From NCBI GenBank assembly GCA_029261535.1, contig JAJDBF010000026.1, positions 1 through 64,000 of the forward strand: 64,000 nt of DNA, read 5' to 3'. The DNA comes from Nitrospinaceae bacterium. Lineage in GTDB: Bacteria; Nitrospinota; Nitrospinia; Nitrospinales; Nitrospinaceae. The notes beneath the pieces are model-generated. The model was not told where the DNA came from, did not search any database, and was given only the letters and a program-made list of their open reading frames with translations. The position numbers and the translations under genes are program-made. Below, piece after piece: positions 8,411-18,179 of this stretch. Each line of letters starts with the position of its first letter. Position 1 is the stretch's first letter.

Positions 8411-9244
8411 TCAGGCTCGATTGCAGAAAAAAGGGTTGTGACGATTTTCTTCTCCGACCGTCGTGGCCGGGCCGTGCCCCGGATGCAGGACCGTCTCTTC
8501 TGACAAGGACAACAGCTTGCCGGTAATGGATCGATACAAATCACGCCAGGAAGAATTGGCACGCCCCATGGAGCCCGCGAAAATGCAATCTCCCGAAAAG
8601 ACAGTGTTATTGATTTTATAAGACACCCCGCCGGGAGTGTGGCCGGGAGTGGACAACGTCTCGATGGTCAACCGCCCCACGGAAAAACTGCCCTCATCTT
8701 CAATCAGCCGGAGGTCGCGACTGCCGCGCGGTTTCGGTTCACGACTGCCAATCCAGGTCGGACAATTAAACGCCTTGTCCAGTTCGCCCAATCCCCAGGC
8801 ATGGTCCGGGTGATTGTGGGTCAGTAGAATTCGCGTCACCTGCACATGTTTTTCCTTCACTATTTTGATGATGGTCTCCGGGTTGGCCCCGGTGTCAATC
8901 ACAGCAGACTCTTTCGTATCGGGACAGGTCACAAGGTAGCACTTCACCGGATAAGGTCCCATAAACACTTCCATGCAAGACAGATCAAATGAAGGATCGG
9001 GCCAAGGCGGTTTGGGAACCCATTGTTCCCTGGCAATTTCAAGCAAAGCCACCGCATCCAGGCTCAACACATCCGCCAGTTGTGTTACCTGTACGTCCGT
9101 TGGAATCAATTCATAGCGTTCCATGCGGTCAATTTCTGCGACCGGCAAGCCCACCGTATTTGCGAGGTCCTTTTGCGACATGGCCTTGCCATCGCGCGCT
9201 TTTTGCAAAATGTCACCAAACTCGTCTTCAAGAGCTATAGTCAT
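8411..9244 (-). CDS. Metallo-beta-lactamase-fold hydrolase with N-terminal HTH domain
   Basis: The frame opens at 9250 with ATGACGATG. The second ATG (9244) is preferred because AAGGA lies 6 bases before it but directly abuts the first. It gives 277 residues. Residues about 8-65 are an XRE-type helix-turn-helix (MSQKDLANTVGLPVAEIDRME). Residues about 90-270 are a glyoxalase II-like metallo-beta-lactamase domain with the zinc motif THNHPDH at about 142-148, a downstream STPGHTPGG and FSGDCIF. A C-terminal HPGHGP supplies the last His. The hydrolase is probably a thioesterase such as hydroxyacylglutathione hydrolase or a relative. An HTH fused to it is unusual and suggests an autoregulated or DNA-bound sensor enzyme. 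The substrate is unknown. Confidence 0.75.
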   Translation of the reverse strand: MTIALEDEFGDILQKARDGKAMSQKDLANTVGLPVAEIDRMERYELIPTDVQVTQLADVLSLDAVALLEIAREQWVPKPPWPDPSFDLSCMEVFMGPYPVKCYLVTCPDTKESAVIDTGANPETIIKIVKEKHVQVTRILLTHNHPDHAWGLGELDKAFNCPTWIGSREPKPRGSRDLRLIEDEGSFSVGRLTIETLSTPGHTPGGVSYKINNTVFSGDCIFAGSMGRANSSWRDLYRSITGKLLSLSEETVLHPGHGPATTVGEENRHNPFFCNRA

Positions 9245-9349
9245 CGTCATTCCTTATAGAAAGGTGCGCCCAGTATAACAGGGCCGTCTCCGGAAACCCC
9301 GCCCGGTCTGCCCCCTTCCCGGTCGGGAAAAATTCCTTTCCATCTTCCC

Positions 9350-9378
9350 TTGCGTTCCGCCCAGCCGTGGGATATGGT
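9350..9378 (+). promoter_or_regulatory. Possible sigma-70 promoter for the pentapeptide gene
   Basis: TTGCGT (9350-9355) and TATGGT (9373-9378) are separated by 17 bases, about 90 bases before the start at 9466. Each box matches the consensus at four of six positions, so this is only tentative. Confidence 0.3.
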
Positions 9379-9465
9379 TCTAGTTTGCCTTCGATCCAGA
9401 CGGCAATTTTTATAACGATCTTGGTGCCGGATCACCGGCTATTCAATAGAAAACATGGAGTGAAC

Positions 9466-10977
9466 ATGCCCGATCTGACCCGGGAAGAAGTCGAAGAATT
9501 GCTCGATAAATTGCGGGAAATCCGCGAACGAGAAGAAGAGGAAGCGGAGCAGGAAGCCTCTGCCGAAGCTGAAGAGGAAACATCTCAGTTGGAAGAAACA
9601 ACTTCCGATGAAGACGAAGCTGGAGAGGGTGAAACCGCTGAAGGCGAAAAAGAAGATGCCGAGGATGAATCAGAAGCCTCTGCTGAAGATTCTGAATCTG
9701 ACGACTCTGACTCCGAAGAGGACGATGACGAGGAAGAAGAGCCCGAAGAAGAGCGCCCTACTCTTTCCGGGCTAGACCTTGCAGGACTCGATCTATCCGG
9801 CTTGCAGTTTTACGGCATCGATCTGATCGAAACCAACTTGAAAGGCAGTAACCTGCAGGACGCTGATCTGTCAGAATCCAACATGGAAAATACCGAGTTG
9901 AGTCAGGCCAATCTTCAAGATGCCACCCTCATTGCCGCCTGCCTGAAAGGTGCGAAGCTGACCAAAGCCAATCTCGAACGCGCGGACATGCGCAAATCAG
10001 AATGCCATGAAGCTGATCTGGTGGAAGCCAATATGGTGGAAGCGCAATTGGGAAAATCCAAATTCATCCGGGCAGTGCTGACTCAGACCAATCTGACCGG
10101 AGCCGATCTCAACCGTGCCAACTTCAAAGGTGCGGACATGAGCCGTGCCGACTTGTCGGATTCACGAATGGCCGCCGCCAATTTTTTTGAAGTCAATTTT
10201 ACAGAAGCAAACCTGACGCGAGCCCAGATCAAGGGAGCCCGCATGGCCCAGGCATTGTTCAAGGATGCCAAAATGATGCGTGCCGACCTCACTGGTGCTG
10301 ACCTTTCAGACAGTAAAATTCTGGATGTCGATCTCAGTCGGTCCAGGTTCAACGGCTCCATTTTAAGACGAGCTACATTGGACGGATCAAACCTGAGCGA
10401 GTCGGTACTGGATATCGCTGATTGTCATCAAGCCAGTTTTGTCGATGTCATTTTGGAAGGGGCCAAGATGCAGCGCATCAAATTGAACGAAGCCAATATG
10501 AAAAATGCAAAACTCGCCGGGGCCGATCTCACCCGCGCCCGACTCCAGCAGGCGAATCTGGAAAGCGTTGATTTGAGCGGCGGGATTTTACAGGGAGCCG
10601 ATTTTTCTGAAGCGTTATTGGAAAATGCCGATCTCAGTCGGGCCAATTTGAAAGAAGCCATCCTGACCCATGCCCGAGCTAAAAATGCCTTTTTCCCCGG
10701 TGCCGATTTAAGACAAGCCCAGGCAGAGAAAGCGGATCTGGAAAACACCGATTTCGCAGGTGCCCGGCTCAATCGTTCAAACTTCAAGGGAGCTCGGCTG
10801 GCAAACGCGGATATGCATCGTTCAGCACTTGATCATGCAGATTTCACCAACGCCGATCTCAGCCAGGTCAATCTGAACGGTGCCAAACTCTATCGCGCCA
10901 ACCTCACCGATACCAATACCAAGGGCGCGACATTTGACAAGGCCGACCTCAATGAAGCCGAAGGGATTAAGGGATAG
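9466..10977 (+). CDS. Pentapeptide-repeat protein with long acidic N-terminal region
   Basis: The ATG at 9466 is chosen because GGAG lies 5 bases upstream; the open frame extends to 9367 without a ribosome site. The 503-residue product begins with a coiled charged helix (EEVEELLDKLREIREREEEE). An almost pure Glu/Asp/Ser/Ala stretch follows up to about residue 97. From about residue 100 to the end it is a continuous series of A(D/N)LXX pentapeptides, which fold into a right-handed quadrilateral beta-helix. There is no signal peptide or membrane helix, so it is probably cytoplasmic. Some pentapeptide proteins mimic DNA and bind gyrase; the acidic leader would also suit a nucleic-acid or basic-protein partner, but neither role is shown. 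It is convergent with tpsA, 47 bp away. Confidence 0.85.
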   Translation: MPDLTREEVEELLDKLREIREREEEEAEQEASAEAEEETSQLEETTSDEDEAGEGETAEGEKEDAEDESEASAEDSESDDSDSEEDDDEEEEPEEERPTLSGLDLAGLDLSGLQFYGIDLIETNLKGSNLQDADLSESNMENTELSQANLQDATLIAACLKGAKLTKANLERADMRKSECHEADLVEANMVEAQLGKSKFIRAVLTQTNLTGADLNRANFKGADMSRADLSDSRMAAANFFEVNFTEANLTRAQIKGARMAQALFKDAKMMRADLTGADLSDSKILDVDLSRSRFNGSILRRATLDGSNLSESVLDIADCHQASFVDVILEGAKMQRIKLNEANMKNAKLAGADLTRARLQQANLESVDLSGGILQGADFSEALLENADLSRANLKEAILTHARAKNAFFPGADLRQAQAEKADLENTDFAGARLNRSNFKGARLANADMHRSALDHADFTNADLSQVNLNGAKLYRANLTDTNTKGATFDKADLNEAEGIKG

Positions 10978-11024
10978 GTTTTTCGCAGGGTGGGTTTTCT
11001 TCCTGGCGGGTAAGACGCAACCTG

Positions 11025-14000
11025 TTATTTAAACGACAGGATGGAACCGGCTTTCCTGAAAAATGAAAGCACGCCGGAATCATTTTTATCCTGACGGGAA
11101 TTGCGCTTTTTAACTGCAACCTTCTTTACTTTCTTCTGACGTTTTTTCTTCGCGACTTTTTTCTTCTTCCTGACCTTCGCCTCTTCAGTCTCTTCTTCAT
11201 TTAACTGATTCCAATGCCAGACATTCTCAAGGTGAGCCAGGTCGCCATCTTTTGGATTGCCTTTTTTCACTTCCACCAATGGAAACGGCTCGCTGAATAA
11301 ATCATCAAGATGCGGACCGGCAGGCGTTCCAGCCTGCTTGATCCTTCCAGCAGGTGAAGTGCTGGCGGGATCCCAGTCAAACCGGTTGGCTCCGCTGGCA
11401 AATTCAAGATCAATAATATTGTTGATGGTGCGTTCCACCGCCAACGCATCGCGATCCTTACCCGTGTCGCCCAGTTCCTGACTCAGCGTCAGGCCGGTAG
11501 CACGATCTGTAATGAAAAAGCGTCCAATAAGAATTTCGATATTGTCTTCACCGGTCAGCGTGCCATTGAAAGATCCAAAAATATCACCGCTACCTCCTTG
11601 CGTCAGATTGGCGATGTGCAGGGAGTCGGTTTCAAAAAACGAGATGTCTCCGCCACCGGAGTTGGTGATATCCAAAGTTCGTATGCGCGTTTCGATGGGG
11701 TTGGCTTCTGTGCCGAAACCGTTTGTCGTCCGCGCAAACAATCCGCCGGTAGCGGCAATGATATCTTCCCCGCCAATATCGCCACCGTCGATCACCGCGC
11801 CGCCAACATTCAGGTGAATCGCCTGCGCCGAACTGCTACCGCTGATGAGTTGTCCCAGCGTCAGGTTGCCCGCCGTGTTGAGTCGCAATGTTCCAGCACC
11901 CGCATTCAAGAACGCGCCATTGTTGAAGGCGATACCACTCAAGGTGCTACTCACCACCACAGTACCGTTGGCCCTGAACCCACCGACAAACTGAATCATG
12001 CGTGATGTCGACAGGCTGAAGGTTCCGCCCACGTTGGATGTGCCGAGCCGAACCGTTTGTCCGTTATTCGTTAAATTTGAGATCGCAACATTTCCACCCG
12101 CGCCGGTGAACAGGCCAAGCGTACCGCCGAAAAAATTCCCGGCCTGGTTCAAGGTGATGCCTTGCCCGGCACCGCTGGAACGGAGCATCGTGTTGACTTG
12201 CGACACCAGTGCGTTTTGGATACTGAGTGCACCTGCGGTGACTGCGTTAAACCCCTGCGTAATATTTTCCGAGTTGATGGTGACACTCCCCAGCGTCAAG
12301 TTGCCGGTAGTGCTGTCTCCCAAATTGAGAGTGCCCGCGCGGAGTAAAGCCAGCTCTGTCGCATCAACGGTCATGTCGCCCATGCCCGTGCCAACGCCCA
12401 AAGTCCCTCCGTCTGATGTGCCAAGGGTGAGCGTGCCGTTGTTGGTCGCAGTCAACACATCGTTGATGACCACATCATCTGCTGACACATTCAGGTTGTT
12501 GAAGGTCGACTGATTGTCAAAGGTGGCGAGCCCTTGGGAATTAAGATTCACCGTACCGATGCCTGCACTTTGCGCGCCGGTCACTGCATCGACGAACACC
12601 GCACCGCCGGTAGTGGAACCTGCGGTTAATTTGGACGTTGTGATTTTCTGTAGCTCCGTTCCGTCTAATGTAAGACTGCAAGCCCCGCCGCAATTGGTCG
12701 CACCCAGACCCACCGTGCCGTTTTGCGAATCGGCTACCGTCATCGTTCCGCTTCCGGTGGTAACCGCCGTACCGGCGAGGGTCACATCGGACGCGGTGAT
12801 ATTGAGATGACCGTTGGTGGTGTTGAAGGTGCCTGTCGTTTGGTTGAACGTGCCGGTTCCGTCGGCGTTCACATCGGTATTGATTGCAAGATCACCGTTG
12901 CGCGTGAAGTTACCATTGACGGTCATGCCATTGTTGGTGCGGATGGAACTGCCGTTCATTTGCGTTGCACCGGTTAATGACAGGTTGTCCAGTGCCGTTG
13001 CACTGCCAACATTGCCGCCAAGAATATTTAAACCCGTACCTGAGTTCAGGGTAAGTGCCTGTGCTCCATCGACATTTCCAGCAAGCGAAAGATCACCACC
13101 TAATGCACCGGTGGATAACTGCACCGCTCCAGTTGTGAGGGAGACCGCGTTGTTAAAGGTAAGGGCGGAATTATTTGTGGTGATGTTGACCCCGGCAATC
13201 GTTATCGCCCCATTAACCGTCAGCGATCCGAAGGAAGAGTTCGCGCCATTGAAAGTCACCGACGTTCCATTGAGCGTGGTGCCAACGGTGTTGGTGACAT
13301 TGTTTAACGTGATGCCGCCTGTGTTGTTGCCGAACACCAGACCGCCGGATAGGATCTGTCCCAGTTCCGTATTGTCGAGACGTAGGCCGCCCACAGCGCC
13401 GCCCAGGCTCATGGCCTGATTCTGTGATGCAATGAGAGTGGTGATGCCCCCGCCGGAATTTAAAGTTCCGGTCAATGAAAAGTCCTGCGCGGTTATGGTG
13501 AGCGCATTGCCTCCGGTAGAAAGCGCACCCGACTGTTGAGTGAAGGTACCGCCGCCTGTGTTGTCGGCATCGGCGTTCAAGGTGAAACCGGAGACATTAT
13601 TCGCCGTCACGCTTCCATTAAGCGTGATGCCGTTGTTGGTGAGGAGTGATGCTCCGGAAAAAGTGGTCGTACCGTTCACCGTCAAACTGTTCAATCGCGT
13701 GTTCGCACCAACGGAACCACCGAAGACGACATTTCCGGTTCCGGAGGTGAGCGTTAAATCCTGTCCACCGTCAACATTACCGCCCAACGTCAGGTCGCCA
13801 CCACCCGCGCCGGTGGACAACTGAACGGCTCCAGTCGTAAGAGAGACCGCGTTATTAAAGGTAAGGGCAGAGTTGTTGGTGGTGATGTTAACCCCGGAAA
13901 TCGTAGTCGTCCCGTTGACCGTCAGCGACCCGAAGGAAGAGTTCCCGCCGTTAAAAGTAACCGTCGATCCGTTCAAGGTTGTGTTCAATGTGTTGGTGAC

Positions 14001-17000
14001 GTTGTTTGCCGTGATCGCGCCTGTGCCGTTGCCAAAAATAAATCCGCCGGTGGTGACAAAATTCCCAAGTTCCGTATTGCTGAGACGAAGACCACCCGTC
14101 GCATCGCCTAGGCTCATCGCCTGATTCTGCGAGGCAATGATAGTGGTGATTCCGGCCCCGGAATTGGTACCCCCCGCAAGGTTGATGTCTTTTGCCGTGA
14201 TAGAAAGATCATTGCCGCCAGTCGTTGAAAGAGTGCCCGACTGCTGATCGAAGGTACCGGCACCGGTGTTGTCCGCATCGGCGTTCAAGGCAAGTCCGGC
14301 GCTTGCGGTGACGTTACCATTAAACGTGATGCCGTCATTGGTAGCGAGCGTGGCTCCGGCAATGGTTGTCGTTCCGGTAGCAGACAAGCTCTTGAGCGTG
14401 GTGGTGCCGCCCACCGCACCGTTGAGCGCGATGGAACCCGTGCCGGAATTGAGCGCGAGGTCCTGCGCCCCATCGATAGTGTCAAACGAAATGTTGCCGC
14501 CACCTCCACCCGTATTCACATTCACCGCGCCGGTGTCGAGAGTTACACCGCTGTTAAACGTCACATCACCGTTGGCTGTTGTGATGTTGATGCCACTGAG
14601 CGTGGTGTTACCAGTAACGTTGAGAGATGCGAGGGCTCGAGTGGAACCCACGTTACCATCCAGGTTAACGCTCCCCGCGCCGGAGTTGAGGGTCAGCCCC
14701 TGCACTCCCGCCGTTGCCGCATCGACTGTGTCGTTCAAATTGATCGTGTTGCCGGTGGTGGTGATGCTGAGCGTATTGTCGAGAGTGACGTTTCCATTTA
14801 CCGTCAGTGACTTCAAGGCGGCCGTATCGCCGATGTTACCGCCGAGGTTGACCGACCCGGCATTGAGCGTCAGCGTTTCCACACCCGCCGTGCCAGCGTT
14901 CACCGTGCCTTGAAAGTTGGTGTTGCCAGTCGTAGTGACGCTGATGGAGTTGGCTATCGTTGTGTTACGGGTGACATCAAGTGACGACAACGCGGTGGAA
15001 CTTCCCACGTTGCCACCGAAGATCGTAGACCCTGTGCCGGAGTTCAGGGTCAACGCCTGCGCTCCGTCGACGGCACCATTAAGAGTCAGGTTGCCAGCAC
15101 CCGCACCGGTAGACAATTGCACCGCGCCATTGGTGAGCGACAAGGAATTATTAAATGTCATGTCGCCATTGTTGGTGGTAAGGTTCACCCCGGCAACCGT
15201 GGCTGAGCCATTGACGATCAGACTGTTGAAGGTGGAACCGGTGGTGGAAAACTGCACCGTGCTACCACCGAGAGTGACACCCTTTGCAAGGTTAGCGTTG
15301 TCCACCACAAGCGTTCCCGATCCGGCACTGACACCAAGATTGCCGGAAGTGATGCGCCCAAGCTCCGCATTATCCAGACGAAAACCCTTGCCGGTATTGG
15401 CCGCCGCCAGGTCAATGCCAGCGGAGGTAGATGACGTGATGGATGTGGCTCCGGCTCCACTGTTGATGTTTCCAGTCAGCGTCAGGTCGGAGGCTGTGAT
15501 GTTTAAGTCATTGCCCAGACTATTCAGTGTTTTACCCGAGGCAATTGTGAGGGCACCGCCATTGGCGTTGGAATCAACATTCATCGTGAAGGGTCCGGCA
15601 CCTGTGAAATCAGCAGAACTGTTCAGAGTCAGACCATCGAGTGCGGTGAGTAAATTGCTGGCAAAGAAAATTTTTCCCGTGCCGGCGTTGATCGCATTTG
15701 CTGATCCCTGAAGCGTCACATTATTATTGAAAGTCAGATTGCCGTTGGTGGTGATGTTGTCATCCAGAAAAACCCCGTTGGCCCCGCTCAAGGTCAACGC
15801 ACCCGCCCCGACAATACCTGTCGAAGTTCCTTTAAGAGTCAGACTCCCGGCAGTAGAATTCAAAACAATTCCCCCGACCAGATTCAAGCCATCGGAGAAC
15901 CCTGCGCTGGAAGTGTCGTTAAAATTATTGAAATCGCCATCGAGCGACAGGTTGCCATTTGATGTCAAACTGGAATTAACATTGACCCCGCCAAACGCTT
16001 CAACGGTAAGTGCTGTATTGGAAAAGTTGGAGACACTGTTTCCAAAAGTAACCGAACCTTCGGGAAAGATAATGGGAGGGAATCCAACGATCTCCACTTT
16101 GGGGCTGAGTGCCCGTAAAGAAGTCATGCCCGTGACCATTGGACCGGTAGTGATTCCATCTACATTGATACTGCGTGCACGCCCCTCCAACGCCGTGGAA
16201 CCACCGATGATGAGATTACCGGCTGTAATATTTGACAACTCGGTGTTGCTGAGATCGAGATCGCCCGACGTATCTGTACCCAGACTGATGCTACCGCCAT
16301 CACTTCCAAAAATGGACACGGTACCTGCACCCACATTCAGTTTACCGAGTGTCATATCGGTACCGGCTTTTAAGGTAAGGTCTCCACCAGCAGTGCGGAT
16401 TTCATCATTGATGTCGTTAAAAACAATGTTCCCATTTTGAGCGGTCATCGTAACGCGATTTCCAGAAGTTTGTTTAAGATCTAGCAGATTATCAATCATA
16501 TCTCCGATGATAATATTATCTTCCGCAAGCAAGTTAATGTTTGTGGTTGCGGAAAGAGCTTCCATTGCCAACTCTGAAATGGTGAAAGAGACGGCTCCAC
16601 TGCCGCTAGCATTAATATTTGGGAGTTGTCCATCGCCGGGTTGACCTGAAGGAGGTGACGTTGACACTATCGTTATATCCGTTGGATCAAGTAACAGCAT
16701 CCCCGTTTCACCATTAGTTGCGGTGGTGTCGACGTAGCCGTTGAAGAAGAGCGTCTCTTTGCCGGAGACTTCGACGAAGCCGCCATCGCCTGAGATCGCG
16801 CCGCCTCTTGCCCGCACCCGTCCCAGAAAATAATTGCGTCGGTCCGCCCAGAAAATAGTGCGTCCGCCATCGCCGGTGTTCACTGCGTCGGCCCAGATTT
16901 TTGTATCGGCCCCGACAAAGGTATCCGTCGCGTTTTGCACAACACCGTTACCCTGATAGTCACCACCGAACAACAGTGTGCCGCCACCGCTGTCGCCCGA

Positions 17001-18155
17001 GATGTCGATGAAACCGTAGTCATCGAGAAACACGCGGTCGCCCAGCACATGGATAATACCGCCGCTCTCACCGTCACCATAACCGGAAGCGTCGAGTGTG
17101 CCGGTAACATTGACCGTGCCGGTCTCGCCGCCCATCAAATAAATTTCGCCGTTCTTTTGCGCGATGGAACGCGCCTGTATCAGGCCGGACATGTTAATCG
17201 CATGATCGACCAGATCACGCGCAGAATTCACGCCGAGCGTCACGCGTCCGCCATCCGCGAAGATTTGTCCGCTGTTGCTGACCAACGAGGTCAAGGCTTG
17301 ACCATTTGGCCCGAACACCTGTTCGGTGATTTCAGAATCGAGCCCAAGGTTCACCAGTTGATCGCCGTATAGATCGAGGGTGAATGTTTTTCCGGAAACG
17401 AGCGACACCTGGCCCAACTGCGCGTTGATGATTCCGCTGTTTTCAACACCCGGCGCGACGAAGGCCAACAACCCGCCTTGCCTCACGGTGATACTGCCGC
17501 GATTGATCACCGAACTACTAAAGGGTGAGGCGATGTTGAAGTTGTAACGACCCGCCATGAAATCCTGATTGCTGATATCACTGGTGGTCGCGACCAGTCC
17601 GTTGACATCCACCCGCGAGCCTTGCCCGAACAAAATGCCGTTGGGATTGACCAGGAACAGGCGACCGTTGGAGGTGAGACTGCCAAAAATTTTCGACACC
17701 TCGCCGCCGGTGACGCGACTGAGGTTGACCGAATTTGCAGACGGCATGTCGAAGTTCACCTGCTCGCCCGACTGGATATTAAAATTGATCCAGTCGATGA
17801 TGGCGCGTTCGGACTGTTGATTGATGTTGAGGGACCCGGCACCGCTCGATTGAATAGTCGCGTTTCCGCCCTGCACGGTTCCGCCGGTGGGCAGGGCGTG
17901 TAGTTGCTGAGGGGACAACCCGACCAGAAGAGACAGGAGCGTCACCCAAAGGTGCACACACGAGGGCGCACAGAATTTGATAGGACGCAAGAGGGAGGGC
18001 TTGCGTCGCCGCGATTTGGTAGTAAGACTCATTCGGTTTGTCATTTTATTCTTAGCGGATAAAAAACGCGAAAATGCAGTCTGCATAAGGCATAACCTCG
18101 TAACAAGGTAACGTAAGATTTTACCGGTTTTATTATTAATTGCGTTTCGTCCCAT
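11025..18155 (-). CDS. Filamentous hemagglutinin-family exoprotein (TpsA of a two-partner secretion system)
   Basis: A 2376-residue secreted adhesin-like protein. ATG at 18155 has AAGGA 7 bases upstream, giving an extended signal sequence with a basic N-region and a hydrophobic core at about 69-80, likely cleaved after LHA at 87. Residues about 88-340 form the TPS secretion domain (GGNATIQSSG, SERAIIDWINFNI, NPNGILFG at about 170-177) that its transporter recognises. The rest is a long Gly/Asn/Thr/Ser-rich beta-helix of degenerate repeats (LTLNSGTG, VNGTTTISGVNITTNN). It includes two closely similar blocks with a 705-bp period. The last 60 residues are unusual: a run of Lys-rich segments (VRKKKKVAKKKRQKK) and a short hydrophobic end. 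The protein is probably exported to the cell surface by the upstream TpsB and used in adhesion or competition. No toxin domain is recognisable at the C-terminus. Confidence 0.9.
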   Translation of the reverse strand: MGRNAINNKTGKILRYLVTRLCLMQTAFSRFLSAKNKMTNRMSLTTKSRRRKPSLLRPIKFCAPSCVHLWVTLLSLLVGLSPQQLHALPTGGTVQGGNATIQSSGAGSLNINQQSERAIIDWINFNIQSGEQVNFDMPSANSVNLSRVTGGEVSKIFGSLTSNGRLFLVNPNGILFGQGSRVDVNGLVATTSDISNQDFMAGRYNFNIASPFSSSVINRGSITVRQGGLLAFVAPGVENSGIINAQLGQVSLVSGKTFTLDLYGDQLVNLGLDSEITEQVFGPNGQALTSLVSNSGQIFADGGRVTLGVNSARDLVDHAINMSGLIQARSIAQKNGEIYLMGGETGTVNVTGTLDASGYGDGESGGIIHVLGDRVFLDDYGFIDISGDSGGGTLLFGGDYQGNGVVQNATDTFVGADTKIWADAVNTGDGGRTIFWADRRNYFLGRVRARGGAISGDGGFVEVSGKETLFFNGYVDTTATNGETGMLLLDPTDITIVSTSPPSGQPGDGQLPNINASGSGAVSFTISELAMEALSATTNINLLAEDNIIIGDMIDNLLDLKQTSGNRVTMTAQNGNIVFNDINDEIRTAGGDLTLKAGTDMTLGKLNVGAGTVSIFGSDGGSISLGTDTSGDLDLSNTELSNITAGNLIIGGSTALEGRARSINVDGITTGPMVTGMTSLRALSPKVEIVGFPPIIFPEGSVTFGNSVSNFSNTALTVEAFGGVNVNSSLTSNGNLSLDGDFNNFNDTSSAGFSDGLNLVGGIVLNSTAGSLTLKGTSTGIVGAGALTLSGANGVFLDDNITTNGNLTFNNNVTLQGSANAINAGTGKIFFASNLLTALDGLTLNSSADFTGAGPFTMNVDSNANGGALTIASGKTLNSLGNDLNITASDLTLTGNINSGAGATSITSSTSAGIDLAAANTGKGFRLDNAELGRITSGNLGVSAGSGTLVVDNANLAKGVTLGGSTVQFSTTGSTFNSLIVNGSATVAGVNLTTNNGDMTFNNSLSLTNGAVQLSTGAGAGNLTLNGAVDGAQALTLNSGTGSTIFGGNVGSSTALSSLDVTRNTTIANSISVTTTGNTNFQGTVNAGTAGVETLTLNAGSVNLGGNIGDTAALKSLTVNGNVTLDNTLSITTTGNTINLNDTVDAATAGVQGLTLNSGAGSVNLDGNVGSTRALASLNVTGNTTLSGINITTANGDVTFNSGVTLDTGAVNVNTGGGGGNISFDTIDGAQDLALNSGTGSIALNGAVGGTTTLKSLSATGTTTIAGATLATNDGITFNGNVTASAGLALNADADNTGAGTFDQQSGTLSTTGGNDLSITAKDINLAGGTNSGAGITTIIASQNQAMSLGDATGGLRLSNTELGNFVTTGGFIFGNGTGAITANNVTNTLNTTLNGSTVTFNGGNSSFGSLTVNGTTTISGVNITTNNSALTFNNAVSLTTGAVQLSTGAGGGDLTLGGNVDGGQDLTLTSGTGNVVFGGSVGANTRLNSLTVNGTTTFSGASLLTNNGITLNGSVTANNVSGFTLNADADNTGGGTFTQQSGALSTGGNALTITAQDFSLTGTLNSGGGITTLIASQNQAMSLGGAVGGLRLDNTELGQILSGGLVFGNNTGGITLNNVTNTVGTTLNGTSVTFNGANSSFGSLTVNGAITIAGVNITTNNSALTFNNAVSLTTGAVQLSTGALGGDLSLAGNVDGAQALTLNSGTGLNILGGNVGSATALDNLSLTGATQMNGSSIRTNNGMTVNGNFTRNGDLAINTDVNADGTGTFNQTTGTFNTTNGHLNITASDVTLAGTAVTTGSGTMTVADSQNGTVGLGATNCGGACSLTLDGTELQKITTSKLTAGSTTGGAVFVDAVTGAQSAGIGTVNLNSQGLATFDNQSTFNNLNVSADDVVINDVLTATNNGTLTLGTSDGGTLGVGTGMGDMTVDATELALLRAGTLNLGDSTTGNLTLGSVTINSENITQGFNAVTAGALSIQNALVSQVNTMLRSSGAGQGITLNQAGNFFGGTLGLFTGAGGNVAISNLTNNGQTVRLGTSNVGGTFSLSTSRMIQFVGGFRANGTVVVSSTLSGIAFNNGAFLNAGAGTLRLNTAGNLTLGQLISGSSSAQAIHLNVGGAVIDGGDIGGEDIIAATGGLFARTTNGFGTEANPIETRIRTLDITNSGGGDISFFETDSLHIANLTQGGSGDIFGSFNGTLTGEDNIEILIGRFFITDRATGLTLSQELGDTGKDRDALAVERTINNIIDLEFASGANRFDWDPASTSPAGRIKQAGTPAGPHLDDLFSEPFPLVEVKKGNPKDGDLAHLENVWHWNQLNEEETEEAKVRKKKKVAKKKRQKKVKKVAVKKRNSRQDKNDSGVLSFFRKAGSILSFK
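13126..14170 (-). repeat. 705-bp internal near-duplication inside tpsA
   Basis: The stretch about 13126-13450 is repeated at about 13806-14160 with high identity. For example, both copies encode IASQNQAMSLG, the matching bases starting at 13405 and 14110. The period of 705 bases equals 235 residues, so the frame is kept. A more diverged third unit lies around 15060-15380. Confidence 0.7.
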
Positions 18156-18179
18156 TTATCAATCCTTCTCGCTTGCGCA

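Noticed and set aside
12814-15711. Several long plus-strand open frames (for example 12814-13419 and 14917-15711) inside tpsA.
   Set aside because: They arise from the repeat composition of the exoprotein; their translations are monotonous Pro/Val/Ala repeats with no ribosome sites.
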